Source: Micrasema longulum (taxonomy: Eukaryota; Arthropoda; Insecta; Trichoptera; Brachycentridae). Taken from it: a stretch of 64,000 nucleotides of DNA. Below the pieces are notes generated by a model, which was not told the origin of the DNA, did not search any database, and saw nothing but the letters and a program-made list of their open reading frames with translations. Below, piece after piece: positions 51,771-62,594 of this stretch. A program made the translations under genes and the position numbers. The DNA is taken from contig JAGVSM010003553.1 of the NCBI GenBank assembly GCA_022494885.1, positions 62,001 to 126,000 of the forward strand, in the 5' to 3' direction. Each line of letters begins with the position of its first letter. The stretch's first letter is position 1.

Positions 51771-52117
51771 TTAAGTGTGTGGAGTTTGTACCGTGGGCTT
51801 TGGAAGCACCGGGTACCATGAGGTTCGTAGTCGTAACCCATCATCCCTGTTTATGTTATTAGGATGCTTGTATATTTCTATGGCTTCCTTTATTAAACGG
51901 GCTTGATGATTTTTGGGCTTTCCAAGGACATTTGGCTCAAATGAGAAATTATGCCCTGTTTCTATGTAGTGCTCTGCAAGAGCTGATTTATCCGGGTAGC
52001 CCAACTTGCATGCACTCTTGTGCTCTTTTATTCTTGTCATTATGTTTCTGGCAGTCTGCCCTATGTAGACTGTTTCACAGCTTTTGCAATTTAGAACATA
52101 GTGTGTAAAATTGTAAT
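51771..52117 (-). pseudogene. PLE GIY-YIG endonuclease domain
   Basis: An uninterrupted minus frame of about 115 codons encodes the C-terminal endonuclease of a Penelope-like retroelement. 'YVLNCKSCETVYIGQTARN' carries the CxxC and the 'YIGQT' form of the second GIY-YIG half. 'IMTRIKEHKSACKLGYPDKS' has the conserved Arg and His, and 'ALAEHYIETGHNFSFEP' and 'QARLIKEAIEIYKHPNNINR' follow with the catalytic-type Glu. The reverse transcriptase upstream is missing. The apparent Met at 52130 and first codons come from adjoining U sequence, so the start is not native. The domain nicks DNA for target-primed integration in intact elements. Confidence 0.9.
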
Positions 52118-52118
52118 T

Positions 52119-52215
52119 TAAAGCAGCCAAAGACAGGTCATAAGCTAAATAAACATCTACTTTCTCAAACTCTCTTCCAATAAATGTTCTTCATCTATCT
52201 GTTGTAATAATTTAT
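52119..52215 (+). repeat. Family U, right part split by PLE
   Basis: 'agcagccaaagacaggtc', 'tctcttccaataaatgttc' and 'tatctgttgtaataattt' are the U 3' half. Confidence 0.65.
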
Positions 52216-53035
52216 GTTAAAACTAAGTGTAAATGCAGTAAATTATAAATTCCTCGTACTCCTCTGAAGTTCCGCGTATATTTATGGATGTATAGACGTA
52301 CGCTACCCCTAAACCATCCTTTTACTTAAAGAACCTCAACGTGGGTGTCTACCTCGACATAACTATGGGAGGAGATTAATGTTAACTCACAAATTACTAA
52401 CAGAAGGTATTTAGGTAAATGCCCTTAGTCGTTCGCCTGCAATAGGGAAATACCACTTAAATTTACAATTATGAATTTATAATAAGTGTCTGAGAAGTAC
52501 TTTATTTTTTGTACTTGTTAGTTGCATGTTTTTTCTTTTTCTTTTAATTAATCATTTTAAATTCCCGCAAAAACGCTTCAAAGTATTGAATACGCTCCTT
52601 ATATACATCACGATTCGCTATAATTTTTCACGTTTTGTCATTTCAGGGTACGAATTCTTATGGGAAGCTAAAATTTGTCTTCAATTTTATCTTCAACGTC
52701 AAGTTAAGTCTTCTGCATGAACGTCGAGTTTTTCTTGCAACGAATTTTTGTTAAATTTATTTTTTACAATTATGTATGAAAACATTTTTCCACAATATCC
52801 ATATTGATTTTGAAAATAAAATAAATTATTTTAAATCCATTTCATATATTTTTACCGGTATTTACAGTATGCGATATTTTCCTATTCTCAGTCATCTGAT
52901 CTACTTTCATCCTAGAGGCAATATTATCAAAAGTTTTGCCAAAGCTGGCAGATGCAGCTAACTTCCATTGTCATTACCAAACTACCTTCAAGATGAACCG
53001 AATCTCTACCCGGCATGGAACTTTGAGATGTTACC
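52216..53035. other. Unassigned
   Basis: Two frames (52526-52720, 52776-52961, plus) lack domains. 52300-52420 is less AT-rich and repeat-free. Confidence 0.35.
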
Positions 53036-53039
53036 TACT

Positions 53040-53990
53040 GTAACATGTCGCTCTGTTTAATTTATTTATTTTTATTTATTTAACTTTTTGTACATAATGT
53101 TATTTGTACATTGGTGGGCTTATTGCCAAATGGCAATTTCTTCCAACCAACTAATAAAATAAAAGTTTTATTTTTATAATTCAAGTTACAGAACATATTC
53201 AATAGAAAAAAAAAAGATTAAAAAGTAAAAATATATAAAAATAGAAATAAATGTATTTGTTTATAAATTACCTTAAATCAAAACTATTACTCAATGGGAA
53301 AAAGGAAAAAAGCGGAAAGAGGAAAAAGGAAAGGAGGAGAGATTAAGGAAGAGAAAGGAGATGTTTCTTCAGACGTGATTTAAACAGAGATAATGTAGTA
53401 ACATCTTTGATGGTGGATTGGAGATGATTCCACAGTCGAGCCGCATGGACACTATATGAGTTAGAGAAGAAAGAGGAATTGTGTATGGGTATTAAGAGAG
53501 TGCCTTGAGAATGAGAACGAAGAGGTAAACCATGAACTGATAAGCGTTGAAATTTTTCACACAGGTATATAGGAGCGTTAGGACAATGAAGTACATTGGA
53601 CAGAAGTGAGAGGGAGTGATAGTCTCTCCGCTGTCTAATTTTGAGCCATTTCAGTTGCCTACGATAATCAGAAATGTGGTCATATTTCCTAAGACCAAAA
53701 ATGTACCTTATGCATGTATTCTGAAGTCGTTCAAGTTTATCGAGTTGCTCACAGCTTAAATCAGTCATGGAAACATCAGCGTAATCTAGAATGGGTAGTA
53801 GTAATGCTTGTACAAGAGTGCATTTAGTACTAATGGGTAAGAATTTTTGCAACCTTCTAAGTGAGTGTAGACTGAAAAATATTTTGCGGCTTAATTCATT
53901 AGTATGAGCTCGCCAGCAGAGATGTTCATCCATTAGTACTCCTAGATTTTTTACGGATTTAATCGAACGCTCCCTATTTTAGAGTAATCA
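53040..53990 (-). pseudogene. CR1/Jockey-type RT, best-preserved tail
   Basis: The longest intact frame of the window (196 codons, 53933-53343) encodes the C-terminal third of a non-LTR reverse transcriptase. 'SVKNLGVLMDEHLCWRAH' starts just upstream of the first Met. Then come 'TKCTLVQALLLPILDYADVS', 'LDKLERLQNTCIRYIFGLRK', 'QLKWLKIRQRRDYHSLSLL' and 'SVHAARLWNHLQSTIKDV'. The terminus is 'LFKSRLKKHLLSLP'. A 3' UTR follows to about 53040 ('ttggtgggcttattgcc' on plus). A stop lies upstream near 53985 and the catalytic palm is missing. Low decay points to a recent, 5'-truncated insertion. Confidence 0.9.
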
Positions 53991-53994
53991 ACAC

Positions 53995-54230
53995 AACCAA
54001 TCTTTTGAAATTGTCAATGCCTAACACACCGTTTAAGTGTCTTTTTCTGAGCTCTTCGTTTTCTACTTGACGACTGCACCGACAAGGCCTTGGATAATGT
54101 GGTGCAAGGGTTATGATGTATATCGTGTACTCAAGTCATTTGAAATTCATTCAAATCATTCGATCTGTTGTCTCGTGACATCTTATTAATTTGGTTAAAA
54201 TTTGCATAACCCCTTTTTATTTTATATTTA
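53995..54230. other. Unassigned, open minus frame
   Basis: The minus strand at about 54115-53990 is open: 'RPCRCSRQVENEELRKRHL', 'NGVLGIDNFKRLVVL'. It may be part of the RT element's target or an older repeat. Not recognised. Confidence 0.3.
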
Positions 54231-54231
54231 T

Positions 54232-54510
54232 ACTAGCGGACCCGACAGACGTTGTCCTGCCCAAACTTTTGATTGCCTGCTTTTAATTAGTTCAGCAAAC
54301 GTTTTTTCGATTTTTGAATTTTCGACAAACTATATACTAAGTAACATTTGAAATTTAGTTTGACATTTTAATATTTTGCATTTCACCTACTGGATCCAAT
54401 TGTGAGTCTTAACCATCCAGGGACCCACCCGAAAAATTCATCCTATCGGTCCAGCCGTTTAGGTGGAGTTCAGTGACATACACACGTACAGAAAAAAATA
54501 CTAAACGTAC
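54232..54510 (+). repeat. Interspersed repeat T
   Basis: 'actagcggacccgacagac' + 'gttgtcctgcccaa', and 'tcggtccagccgtttagg' are boxes that I recall as a widespread invertebrate interspersed repeat. The element ends 'agtgacatacacacgtac'. Confidence 0.55.
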
Positions 54511-55300
54511 TGGTAAGTAGGTAATTAGTTGCTTGTTAATGATTGAATCCTTTAATCAAAAATTATTAATATTCAAATTTTGAATTTAGGTTGGTACCAA
54601 GGTACCTTTTTATTGTTGAATTCTAAAACATAAAATAAATATTTTTTAAATACATAATTGTCTTTGCAAATGTTAAACTCTGTTCTTCTAACAACAGGGG
54701 TGCGCTTTATTTAGGATGGCAATTTTCAAAAAAGTATTTAATGTCAGTTAATATTATTTTAGTTTTACCAAAAATCCAGTTAAAAGAAATAAATGGGCAG
54801 AAATTATAATAAATTTAAGGAAATAATTCGATTGAGATCCACAAAAAATGAGTGCTGTTAGTAAACATTCAAATACATTTTTTTTTCATGCCAAAAAATA
54901 ACATCCTCCCATTTTTTATTATATGCATTCTCGTCGAATGCAACCCTGATAGGTAGACAAACAAAACATTTATGCTCCTAACTAGTTTTCAAAGATTAGA
55001 TTGAAGATTTTAAGATCTACAAACATGCGTAGGGCAAAGTTCATTATTATGCAAAAAAACCGCACGTAAATTGGTAAAGCCGTTTAGAAGTTAAGTGTCA
55101 TCACACGTACATAAGAATTATATATAAAGATGCATTTTATTGTAAAACTGCGGTTATAAATTTATCATAACCACTAGCCACTTATATACCAATATTGATT
55201 ACATACGAGTGCTTCACACATGGTCACGTGAAATAAGAAATAAGTGACAATCACCACATTATATAGGATTATTTATCTACTTTTTTATGTTAATTTGACG
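54511..55300. other. Unassigned; second T-like end at 55025
   Basis: 55025-55130 repeats the T-type ending ('attggtaaagccgtttagaa', 'catcacacgtacata'). The rest is AT-rich without genes. Confidence 0.4.
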
Positions 55301-55304
55301 ATTA

Positions 55305-55385
55305 ACACCACCCGCTGACTGTGACTTTTTGTCACTGTCACGTTGTGTCGCTGTGGGTGCGCTCACTACTCACTACAGGTGACAA
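55305..55385. mobile_element. MITE end related to 56880-57075
   Basis: 'cacccgctgactgtgac' with an inverted GTGACTTTTTGTCAC and further GTCAC/GTGAC boxes. Similar to the right terminus of the MITE at 57040-57070. Confidence 0.45.
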
Positions 55386-55790
55386 AATGTTCATTTAGCG
55401 ATGGATTTCGAAAAGTCGCAGTGATTTGCGCTCTTGAATTACGCAAAAGGAAAATTAAACAAAAGAAACACTACTGGGTACATCCCATATATAATGAACG
55501 ATTATAAAAAGGAAAATTTTACTCCCTGTATTCTGAATTACGTCAATATCCTCTCAAGTTTTTAAAATTGTTCTTGTATGTCAATAAACAGTTTTGAAAT
55601 AATTGAATTGAAATCTCCTCCCACAATTTTAGACTTTAAATATATTTCTTACTATGTATTCTGTTTTTATTTTGCATTTTACTGAGTTTCAAAATATTTT
55701 TATGGACATATTTATATATTTTCATGGTTTTTACTATGTTTCCACTGCATTTATTACTTTTTTTAAATCATTTTTTGCTACGTTTTTTTA
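55386..55790. other. Unassigned, T-rich toward the right
   Basis: No gene. The 121- and 82-codon frames beginning at 55654 and 55724 run through low-complexity T-rich DNA. Confidence 0.45.
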
Positions 55791-55794
55791 CTAC

Positions 55795-55935
55795 ATCATT
55801 TCTATGTTTTTACTACATTTTTATTATGTTTTTACTACATTTTTACTATGTTTTTACTACAATTTTGCTATGTTTTTATTACATTTTACTTTGTTTTTAC
55901 TACATTTTTTACCATGTTTTTACTTTGTTTTTCAC
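55795..55935. repeat. 11-bp minisatellite in 22-bp pairs
   Basis: Units TTTTTACTACA and TTTTTACTATG alternate for about 12 units with scattered changes. The F/L/Y-rich frames over it are by-products. Confidence 0.8.
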
Positions 55936-55994
55936 TTTGCCCTGTATCATTATAACTGTTTCTATAAATTGATTTCTGTTTTTTATATTTTTTT

Positions 55995-56100
55995 GACTGC
56001 CTTAGAACGGGGTAAATAACCCAAGTTAGACAGTCAAAGCAACTTTACATAAGTTATAATTTTGTGTATGTAATATAATGATAATAAATAAATAAATAAA
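55995..56100 (+). repeat. Retroelement 3' end V, copy 3
   Basis: 'gactgccttagaacggggt', 'gacagtcaaagcaacttta' and a TAAATAAATAAA tail, as in 18781-19078. Confidence 0.65.
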
Positions 56101-56229
56101 ATTTCTTTTCAAATAAATATCAGAGAATTCCTTTAATTTTTTTGTATTCGATGCCGGCCTTTTCTCTGTGTCTTCTATTAACAATTCGTTCTCAATATCA
56201 TCATCTTGCAGAGAAGCAGCCATCTTGAA

Positions 56230-56465
56230 TCTCGCCCGCATAAATAAAGGTTTCAGCTCTTTAACTTAACAAACATCAACAGATAAAAAAGTTGAAGGAA
56301 TATAGATGTTCAAATATGGGTAGAATGGTGAATGTTTTACAGTGTGTAAAGTGGCCATTTAAACCAGCCAATGACAGGTCATAAGCCCCGTAAATGCCTT
56401 GACTTCTATATAATCTTGTCAAAAATGTTCTTCATCACTGTTGTAATAATTTGTTAATCTTAAAT
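56230..56465 (+). repeat. Family U, direct copy lacking its end
   Basis: 'ataaaggtttcagctcttt', core 'aaccagccaatgacaggt', 'ctgttgtaataatttgtt', ending at 56465 where the palindromic copy starts. Confidence 0.75.
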
Positions 56466-56469
56466 ATAG

Positions 56470-56851
56470 CTACAATATTTGAGTTTGTCCAAATTTTTGT
56501 AGACAAAAGATTGGATTTCACCCCCTCGGGAGTCGTTTAGATTAACAAATTACAACAGGGATGAAGAATACCTTAAAGTAGAGAATATGAAAGTCTAAGC
56601 ATTTACAGGGCTTATGACCTGTCATTGGCTGGTTTAAGTGACCACATCAGCTCTTTAACTTCACTAAAATCAACGAATGGATGAATTTAAAAAATATGGA
56701 TGTTCAAACATAGGCAAAATGGTGAATGTTACAGTGTGTAAAGTGGCCACTTAAACCAGCCAATGACAGGTCATAAGCCCTGTAAATGCCTAGACTTTCA
56801 TATTCCCTACTTTAGGGTATTCACCATCCCTGTTGTGTTTTGTTAAATATA
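56470..56851. repeat. Palindromic foldback of family U
   Basis: Left arm about 56538-56645 and right arm 56743-56851 are inverted copies, both including the core box ('gacctgtcattggctgg' and 'ccagccaatgacaggtc'). The 97-bp centre is a direct-orientation U segment. The left side continues to the U terminus at 56470. Confidence 0.8.
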
Positions 56852-56879
56852 ACTGCAAAATTCACAACACACGTCCGTT

Positions 56880-57075
56880 TGGTAGGCGTCTGCCGGCAGA
56901 GTGACAAAAAGTTCCTAGTGAGCGCACTCCCATAGCAATGTACAGGCCGGGGCCGGGCGACAGTCACGTCACGCTGGAACTTTTGTCACCGTATTGTCAT
57001 GTTGCCACAGTGAGCGTACTTTCATATATCTCCATAGCCACCGTGACTTTTGGTCACAATCAGCGGGGGCTCTAA
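56880..57075. mobile_element. hAT-like MITE
   Basis: Left end 'gccggcagagtgacaaaaag' and right end (complement) 'ccgctgattgtgaccaaaag' form imperfect TIRs. Internal GTGAGCGCAC / GTGAGCGTAC boxes are repeated. No TSD identified, so the class is tentative. Confidence 0.45.
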
Positions 57076-57079
57076 GTCT

Positions 57080-57400
57080 GAAGGACCAACGCAAGTTTGA
57101 ACCTCTAAATTTGACACTTGCGTCATCGACGTTTCGGACAACTTTCAAGACGTGAAACCAATCGCATCGGAAAGCGTTTACGGTAATCGGTTTCCATCTG
57201 AAGGACATGAATCGTTCCGAACGACCCGTGGACTTCAATGAGGACCGCTTTAACCATATTAATCATGAATATCTCCTTCAAACCACCGTAGAATCGACTG
57301 AGCAGATGAACTGAAGTCACATGACTGTATACCGCTATCTTAAATCGTCCTACCGTCTTTGAAACGCAAAAACCATCAACGAGCTTTCATTTTATTTATA
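57080..57400. other. Less AT-rich patch, unrecognised
   Basis: Minus frames 57320-57123 ('EIFMINMVKAVLIEVHGSFG', 'HVLQMETDYRKRFPMRLV') and 57238-56969 overlap, the second running into the MITE. Neither is recognised and both cannot be real. CpG-containing composition stands out. Confidence 0.3.
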
Positions 57401-58404
57401 TGAAAATAAGCGCTTGACATGTAAAATTGCAAGAAAATATTCCTAGCAACTCACTAGGTACAAAACTGTCTGTTCTTAGGCTTTAATATTACGTGTTTAT
57501 AATAATAATATATTATAAGTACTAAAAACGGAAAAATTACAAAAATAAAAAACAATTAATCGAAAGTTAAAAACTAAATACAATGTTTTGTTTTTTAATC
57601 AAACAAATTTAAAAAGTATAATAAAATTATTTAATAAAACAAAATCAACAAATAAAATAAAACGAAAATTCGGCTGCTCAAACTAGGTTTAAAAAAGAAT
57701 TACAAATTAAGAAAATTGTAGAAAATAAATTAATATAAGATGAAAATTATTCTTAAAGGCAGCATTAATTAACATTTTTTTGTCAAGGCTTTCAATCGAA
57801 TAAAATAATACATGTTGAGTTAAAGAAAACACTATACCTTGTGGAGCAGAAAATTTAAATACTTAACTTTGAGTTAAATAATTAAGAGGTAAGCTTTTAC
57901 CATTTTGTTTTACTTTTAGTGGTAATTTTTTAATTTAAACGAACCGGACAAAACTTATATTGACACTCATTACTTATAAAAACAGACATTAAAAGTATTA
58001 GGTAGTTTAATTCTTTGAATATAATTTTAACTTACTTAAGAAATGAAAATGAACTATTTTACCGGAAAACTGATGCATCATTTTCATTGTTCGAAAGAAC
58101 TTTCTTGAGACAATATGTAATTTTAGAATTCCATTGTACTTACTGACTTAATATAAATTCCTACATATTATGTCCCCTTGTCTAGCCAGTGAGAATAGAG
58201 AAATATTCAATTGAATTCAAAATGAAGGCTTTAATATACCAGCAGCGAATGCAAAGGGGTTATAAACTTTATCTTGCCCTTAGGACAATGACATCAACCT
58301 TAATATAAGGGAAGAAAAAAACCTTATTTTTACAGTTTTTTTTCAATAAACGATATTTAGTACCCTGTACATTAACCTAAAACACTAGTAAGTTTGTGTG
58401 ATCT
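57401..58404. other. AT-rich, nothing recognised
   Basis: Very A-rich stretch (57500-57760) then ordinary AT-rich DNA. No ORF above background. Confidence 0.4.
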
Positions 58405-58545
58405 CCCCCAGTTGCAAGAAAACAACCAAAACAATTTTATTTTTTTTAATTCGTCATTTTTTCATAAATTCGTTTCATATTCTCTCTTTTCCATCTGCTG
58501 ATAACCCTTTAAAACAGAATCTAAGCGAGATAAAATAAAAATTAA
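58405..58545 (+). mobile_element. SINE B remnant
   Basis: 'cccagttgcaagaaaac' (end of the tRNA-like head) and 'ttccatctgctgataacc', 'aatctaagcgagataaaa' correspond to 20330-20481 in order. Confidence 0.55.
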
Positions 58546-58564
58546 ATAATACGATTTTTTTTTC

Positions 58565-58990
58565 TTAAACCATCGAGTCTTTCGAAACGCCGATTTTATG
58601 CAGATTTAATCAGCATCTTTGAAATACTCAATGGTTTATTTAATGTTTTGACTTTTCAACAAATACCTCTTGATGTTTCCTCACATAGACTCAGAAATAA
58701 TGAAAGTATGTTCCTTGATCATCTTAAGTCTAATTATGGTTTCCTGGCACCTCTATCCAAAATTTTCACACTAGTTAACGAAAATACGGATATGCATTAT
58801 TTTGGGTTCACGGTTTTAATTAACGCTAAACATGCTCCTATTAAAATATTTAAAAAAACATAAAAATATACCAGCTCAAGAGAGAGTTGTATACTGAAGA
58901 CCTGGGTTTTGAAATATGCTATTCTTTATTCAGTTATTTTTTTATTTATATAATTGTGCTTTTAATTTTATCATTTCCTATCTCGTGCAT
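58565..58990 (+). pseudogene. Jockey-like RT tail
   Basis: The plus frame reads 'LPSLSKRRFYADLISIFEIL', 'FQQIPLDVSSHRLRNNESMF', 'LSKIFTLVNENTDMHYFGFT' and 'APIKIFKKT'. This is the closing portion of a non-LTR RT with 3' UTR to about 58990. Blocks match 28900-29420. The first part is in another frame. Confidence 0.7.
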
Positions 58991-59094
58991 AATTTCAATA
59001 ATATGTAATAAACATTTTTTTTTTAAAACAATTTTTTTTTGAAAACAATTGTTTTAATACATTAATATTTTTTTAAAACCCGTAATAAGAAATA

Positions 59095-59300
59095 TTATAA
59101 GGTCTAGTCATGTTGTATCTCTTTTGGTTAGTGTAGTCACTATATATATGGTTTTTCAGGTTGATTTTAAATAACCATCTCCATTGTAATTTTTCAAGTG
59201 GTGAGGTAAGCCATTAAAGTGTTTATGTCGATTGTGTATTTTTAACTGTCTTATGTTTGTCTTAGCTTTTTAAATCTGTTAGTTTTGCTGTCTGGTTTTA
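59095..59300 (-). pseudogene. RT C-terminal relic (pair with 10240)
   Basis: Same order of boxes as 10240-10467: 'ataaggtctagtcatgttg', 'tggtgaggtaagccattaa', 'tttgtcttagctttt'. The minus-strand translation resembles the 'FK..LK' end of an RT. Confidence 0.45.
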
Positions 59301-59304
59301 TATT

Positions 59305-60275
59305 TGTATATGTCAGCATTTTTAGACAATGTTATGTAATCGTCTTGTATGCTTTCCAGTGCAATTTTGTCTACAACTTTTATCGTCTTAATTTTCGTAA
59401 AGTTTTTTATTTCCAACTAGTTTTTCGCACAATTTAGTCGTAGGGATTGCTTGGGTTAAGTTGTTTGTTTAATTATATTATTTTGTTGTCTATTGGTTAA
59501 ATAAAATGAGTAAATAATTACTTACCGGAAATATTACGATTAAGAACAAAATCCTTCAAATTCTTCGCACCTTCAATTAACCAGGATTCTATAATTTCTG
59601 TCCTTTGCTTTTTCTTTTAAGTCGTTCCATTTTTAGTTTTATGTTAATCTTCAAAATGAAATATCTCCAAAAAATTTCTAAAATAAAATACACAAAACTG
59701 AATAATCATAAATACATTGTCGAATTAGGTAATATTCACATGTTACGATAATATTTATTTTAATTATTCTATTCATGATTTTGATTGCTTTTTTGTGAGC
59801 TTCTTGGTTATCTGTCAACTTAATTATTTGGAAAAGCACATACAATGGTTTGGCAGAAAAATACTCCCAATAAAGGGGAGATGGTATATATATATATTAT
59901 ATTTTCCCATAAAGGTGATGTTATAGGGATTACTAATGGGGTTTCTTTACGGGGAGGTTCGTACAAGACTTGTTGCAACGAGTGTATAGAAATATCGAGC
60001 GGCGCAGTGTGCCATGCGCCCGACCTGATGTCATTATGTTCGTAAATCGTTAGCTACAAGTTATGGAAGCCTTGCCATAGGATTTTAAGTGCCAAAAAAA
60101 CGTTTGAAAAGGTCGTTCAAATCATTTTGGTAGCGCCAAACCAAAAAATCGCGGGAGTAACTCAGGTATTCGAAAATTGTTGTAAAACAATATGTATAAT
60201 GCATACGTATATCCGTAATGTAATATGTATATCCGTTTTGTAGCAACTATTGACGCACAGTGTATACTTGTAATG
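59305..60275. other. Unassigned
   Basis: The 66-codon plus frame 59845-60045 lies in a less AT-rich patch ('gagcggcgcagtgtgcc') with no domain recognised. Confidence 0.35.
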
Positions 60276-60279
60276 CCGT

Positions 60280-60715
60280 ATTAAATAGACTTCATGAACT
60301 CGGCAATAGTGATTCTCGCGTATCTGATATATTTAGTGTACGGTATTGTTCCTATAGAAAAAACCTTTTGAACTTTTTCAAAGATGGTGAAAGGTAATTA
60401 TATTTATTTATTCATGCATTTCATAATACATACAGTTTTTTGTTTACTTTGCCCAGCTGTATGAAACAGTACTTATGATTTTCTTGATGTGTGACTGTAG
60501 AATGTTTTATTATTTAAATCTTCTACTGAATATGCTGTATAATTTTTAAGTTAATTTTTTAAATTTAAATCTTTTATTTAAATTTTTTTTTCTAAATTTT
60601 TTATAAATCTTGAGTAGTTTTAAAAAAAAAATATATATATATTTAGCCAAATATGTTAGTATTGTAAATGTTTGTAAAATGCAGATTTGCCGTTTATGTT
60701 AAAAAAATAAAATAA
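60280..60715 (+). pseudogene. Jockey-like RT extreme C-terminus
   Basis: The frame near 60290-60395 reads 'LHELGNSDSRVSDIFSVRYC' and 'SYRKNLLNFFKDGER', the last residues of this RT type. The 3' UTR ends 'gcagatttgccgtttatg' and TAAAATAA, as in the family at 2290-2872. Confidence 0.5.
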
Positions 60716-60757
60716 CAATGAATTTTAAAATAATGCTTTTTGCACAATTGAGTTTTC

Positions 60758-61190
60758 TGGTGTATTATGGCGTGTGTCATCAACAAGGGTTGATGTTATT
60801 ATAGTGATGAAAAACTATTGTACACGCAATGCAAAATTCTACATGAGGATTTACACAATACTTACAGATTACAATTCGCTTATATGTACGGATATTAAAT
60901 TGCTGACAGTCTGAAAAGTAGTAAGCGAAATCGAATTCCAACTAGAAAGTAAAGTGAACACTGGACAATATATCTAAGTGGTGATATCCTCAAATACAAT
61001 ATGTAGTTTGGATAGCCTCAGACAGTACCAACATGTAGTCCAGTTAAGTGCTCAGTAACTCGACATAAAACGTCTACCCAATTACTCTCGCTGTTGAACT
61101 GTTTATTCATCATGTAATAAATGCACTTCAACCCTCAACATTGTTCCCTTCTATCACCATCCGACTGGATAGGAGCTCCCAATTACACCA
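60758..61190. mobile_element. Solo LTR, second family
   Basis: A 433-bp unit with inverted ends TGGTGTA / TACACCA, an 'aataaatgcacttcaacc' polyadenylation-type segment before the end, and layout like the LTRs at 7343 and 29897 ('gataggagctccc' against 'gtaggagctccaa'). No matching TSD found and no internal region adjoins. Confidence 0.55.
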
Positions 61191-61199
61191 CGAGGCCAA

Positions 61200-61860
61200 T
61201 TAAAAAAGCTATACTCGACGATAATGATTTAAAAAGCCGATTTTCATCTCATTTTAACAAAAGTTTTGACACTAACAATCTTATAACAGGGCGTCCTCAA
61301 AGTCTCCCGCTTACCTGTCTGTTTGTCTATCTAATTAATCCGAACTTTACGATAAATTAAAATTGTTTAATGCTAATGGATGACAAATTCAGTATCCATA
61401 AACTTATCTGAAAGTCATTAATAACATTATGATTAAAAATCCATTATGAATTTACAAACTTTAGGAGAATACAAAACTAATCGCAAAATAATCGACACAA
61501 GTATTCGAGCAATGTGTGTACGATATTGAAACTTATGTTTTACGCTGTGTATTAAATAAAAAATATTTTCCTTTGACGGTTATGAAAGAAATAACGGAAA
61601 ATTGTGGTGCCATATTTTATAGATGTATTGGGGAATTGAATAAATTCTCGCTATTTTTGATCGACGTCTCTCGGCTTCAATTTCAACGGCATCCAGTTTC
61701 CTTGCTTTTTATTCATTCCTAATACTTTTAAACATTTAATTACTGTTATGTGACCGATTTTTAATAACTCTGCAAGTTTATTTGCGTCTGATATGGGTAT
61801 TCATCGAATTATACTTCCAATTCTTCGTTTCAAAACTTTGTCAGTGCGCCAGAGCGTTTT
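61200..61860. promoter_or_regulatory. Candidate conserved non-coding stretch
   Basis: No repeats recognised. Several homeodomain-type cores ('gctaatggatgac', 'cattaataacattatg'). Short frames (61121-61360, 61516-61722) have no domains. Function is guesswork. Confidence 0.25.
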
Positions 61861-61866
61861 TATAAT

Positions 61867-61955
61867 TTAATTTTTATTTTTATTTTTATTTTTATTTTTA
61901 TTTTTATTTTTATTTTTATTTTTATTTTTATTTTTATTTTTATTTTTATTTATTA
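61867..61955. repeat. (TTTTTA)n microsatellite
   Basis: About 14 perfect hexamer units, then TTTATT. It is the expanded tail of the minus-oriented retroelement end that follows. Confidence 0.95.
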
Positions 61956-62125
61956 AGTAAAAACAACAGTTGTATATAAAAATACGAAATATAAAAAATA
62001 GTACATACATTCAGTTAAAGTTTTTCATAAATATAATGAGAGAACATGTTACACAGTAAAGAGAAAAATAATATATTGATGATATATAGATGAGGAAATA
62101 GAGTGGAGGAGAGGGATTTTCATCA
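61956..62125 (-). repeat. 3' UTR of the FTDD RT family, copy 2
   Basis: 'aaaacaacagttgtatat', 'aatagtacatacattcagtt', 'gagaacatgttacaca' and 'gatgaggaaatagagtgg' match 32985-33230. The coding part is absent (5' truncation). Confidence 0.8.
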
Positions 62126-62129
62126 AAAT

Positions 62130-62590
62130 TATTAATTTCAGTTTAACATCAAATTATTATTTTCAAAGCGTCAAAACTAATATCTGCATATTGTTTCCGA
62201 CAGCGCATGGTCAACATAAGTTTTTACAAGAATTCTTTGTGTTTCAGCTGCAAATTTAAAAAAAAAATGCAGTAAAATTTCCCGCAAACGCCCTTTTTGG
62301 GACGAATTTCGACGTATTTAACGCAGTGAAAAAAATGTTGTTCACACTCTGGCCAAATAAAATATGATTTTATTGCAAGTCTAATGGTGGAGCTTCACGA
62401 TGAAGTAAGCTGTAGTATTGCCCGGTGTAAAAAAACTAAGATAACACCATGTGTCTGTAAATAGCGGGAATGTATATTTAAGTCCCTATTACTACAATAT
62501 CCGTTGGTGACCATTAATAACCATAATTGATTCCATATATATGGTCGGCATACTAAATGTTATTATCGATGTACCAGCATTACTACGACA
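62130..62590. other. Unassigned
   Basis: No gene or repeat noticed. Confidence 0.4.
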
Positions 62591-62594
62591 GGTA

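Larger units (their letters stand above)
51601..52118 (-). mobile_element. Penelope-like element, 3' fragment in U
   Basis: 5'-truncated PLE on the minus strand: GIY-YIG endonuclease frame followed by a hammerhead-like motif and a short tail. Family U sequence adjoins on both sides and resumes at about 52119, with about 40 bp of U missing, so the PLE inserted into a U copy. Confidence 0.8.

Noticed and set aside
55654..56019. 121-codon plus ORF with membrane-like F/L/Y residues
   Set aside because: Runs through a T-rich 11-bp minisatellite; low-complexity artefact.
56969..57320. Two overlapping minus ORFs
   Set aside because: They use different frames of the same patch, one runs into a MITE terminus, and no family was recognised; left as unassigned.
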